5,396 nt of DNA from a bacterium. GTDB lineage: Bacteria > Vulcanimicrobiota > Vulcanimicrobiia > Vulcanimicrobiales > SCRA01. Positions 5,037 to 5,396 of this stretch are shown in pieces. Location of the stretch: NCBI GenBank assembly GCA_028869325.1, contig JAGWST010000074.1:1-5396 (forward strand), written 5' to 3'. A program made the translations under genes and the position numbers. Each line of letters starts with the position of its first letter. The stretch's first letter is position 1. A model generated the notes under the pieces. That model was given only the letters and a program-made list of their open reading frames with translations. It did not search any database and was not told where the DNA came from.

Positions 5037-5396
5037 CTAGTAGCGCTTGGCCGCGGCGGCTTCGCGCGTGCGTTGAATCAACTGCAGCGAGCGGTCGTAA
5101 TCGCGCAACGCGATGCCGAGATAGAGCGTATCGATGATCGAGAGCTGCGCGATGCGGCTGGTCATGGCGTCGCTGCGGAACGCCGTCTCCTTGGCCGCCG
5201 TGAAGAGCTTGATATCGGAGAGCTTGGTGATGGGCGAGGTAGCCCGGTGCGTCAAGCAGATGGTGGTGGCGCCGTTCTCCTTGGCGTGGCGCATCGCCTC
5301 GACCACGTCGCGCGAGGCGCCCGTGTGGCTGATTCCGAACGCGACGTCGCTCGGCTGCAACAGCGCCGACGACATCGCCATCAGATCGGAGTCGAC
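5037..5396 (-). CDS. SIS-domain C-terminal part of a MurR/RpiR-family regulator (partial)
   Basis: The visible 119 residues continue to the window edge with no start codon needed inside, so the N-terminal part lies beyond base 5396. They form most of a sugar isomerase (SIS) domain. Typical landmarks are PSDVAFGISHTGASRDVVEAM with the Ser/Thr-rich phosphosugar loop, GATTICLTHRATSPITKLSD, and ETAFRSDAMTSRIAQLSIID. The last two are characteristic of MurR/RpiR transcription factors, which join an N-terminal helix-turn-helix to a SIS domain that senses phosphosugars. The protein ends AAAAKRY. It precedes the Ppx/GppA gene by 25 bp and is probably cotranscribed with it. A stand-alone SIS isomerase is possible because the DNA-binding half is not in view, but the FRSDAMTSRIAQL segment favours a regulator. 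Confidence 0.83.
   Translation of the reverse strand, partial: VDSDLMAMSSALLQPSDVAFGISHTGASRDVVEAMRHAKENGATTICLTHRATSPITKLSDIKLFTAAKETAFRSDAMTSRIAQLSIIDTLYLGIALRDYDRSLQLIQRTREAAAAKRY

Noticed and set aside
1..5396. Mobile elements, CRISPR arrays, tRNA or rRNA genes
   Set aside because: No transposase or integrase motifs, no regularly spaced repeats, and no RNA gene structure seen on either strand by eye.

Overview
This window is high-GC bacterial chromosomal DNA. It carries eight genes, seven complete or nearly so and one cut by the right edge. No tRNA, rRNA, CRISPR array or insertion-sequence gene was seen. Third codon positions are rich in G and C throughout. The gene content (ArsR/ArsI, an Ppx/GppA protein of about 300 residues, a DUF3175 protein, a LOG-type protein, a lipoprotein cytochrome c) fits a free-living soil or sediment bacterium. 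The phylum cannot be fixed from the sequence alone; an uncultivated high-GC lineage is my guess, not a demonstrated result.

Left part (1-822, plus strand). A compact two-gene arsenic module: an ArsR-family repressor overlapping by ATGA with an ArsI-type C-As lyase (VOC fold, vicinal cysteines). A TTGACT/TAGTAT promoter lies just upstream. An 18-bp near-perfect palindrome spans the -10 region and the arsR start codon, so the operator, the probable transcription start and the translation start nearly coincide. No efflux or methyltransferase gene accompanies the pair in this window.

Middle (830-3252, minus strand). Reading right to left: a LOG-family Rossmann protein, a fusion of a degenerate metallo-beta-lactamase-like domain with a cupin, and a small lipoprotein cytochrome c. 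The gaps are 57 and 29 bp, which suggests one transcription unit. The cytochrome has a normal signal peptide and CXXCH motif but stops 33 residues after the haem site. It ends 7 bp from the convergent arsI stop, so its 3' end appears to have been lost where the arsenic module joins.

Right part (3311-5396, minus strand). Reading right to left: the C-terminal SIS domain of a MurR/RpiR-type regulator (cut by the window edge), a Ppx/GppA phosphatase starting at TTG, then after a 125-bp gap a VOC protein and a DUF3175 protein spaced as an operon. The most noteworthy points are the truncated cytochrome at the ars junction, the operator/leaderless arrangement of arsR, the MBL-cupin fusion, and the Ppx/GppA protein lacking the usual Asp of its first phosphate-binding motif. 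I did not find a convincing wholly new multi-gene system.
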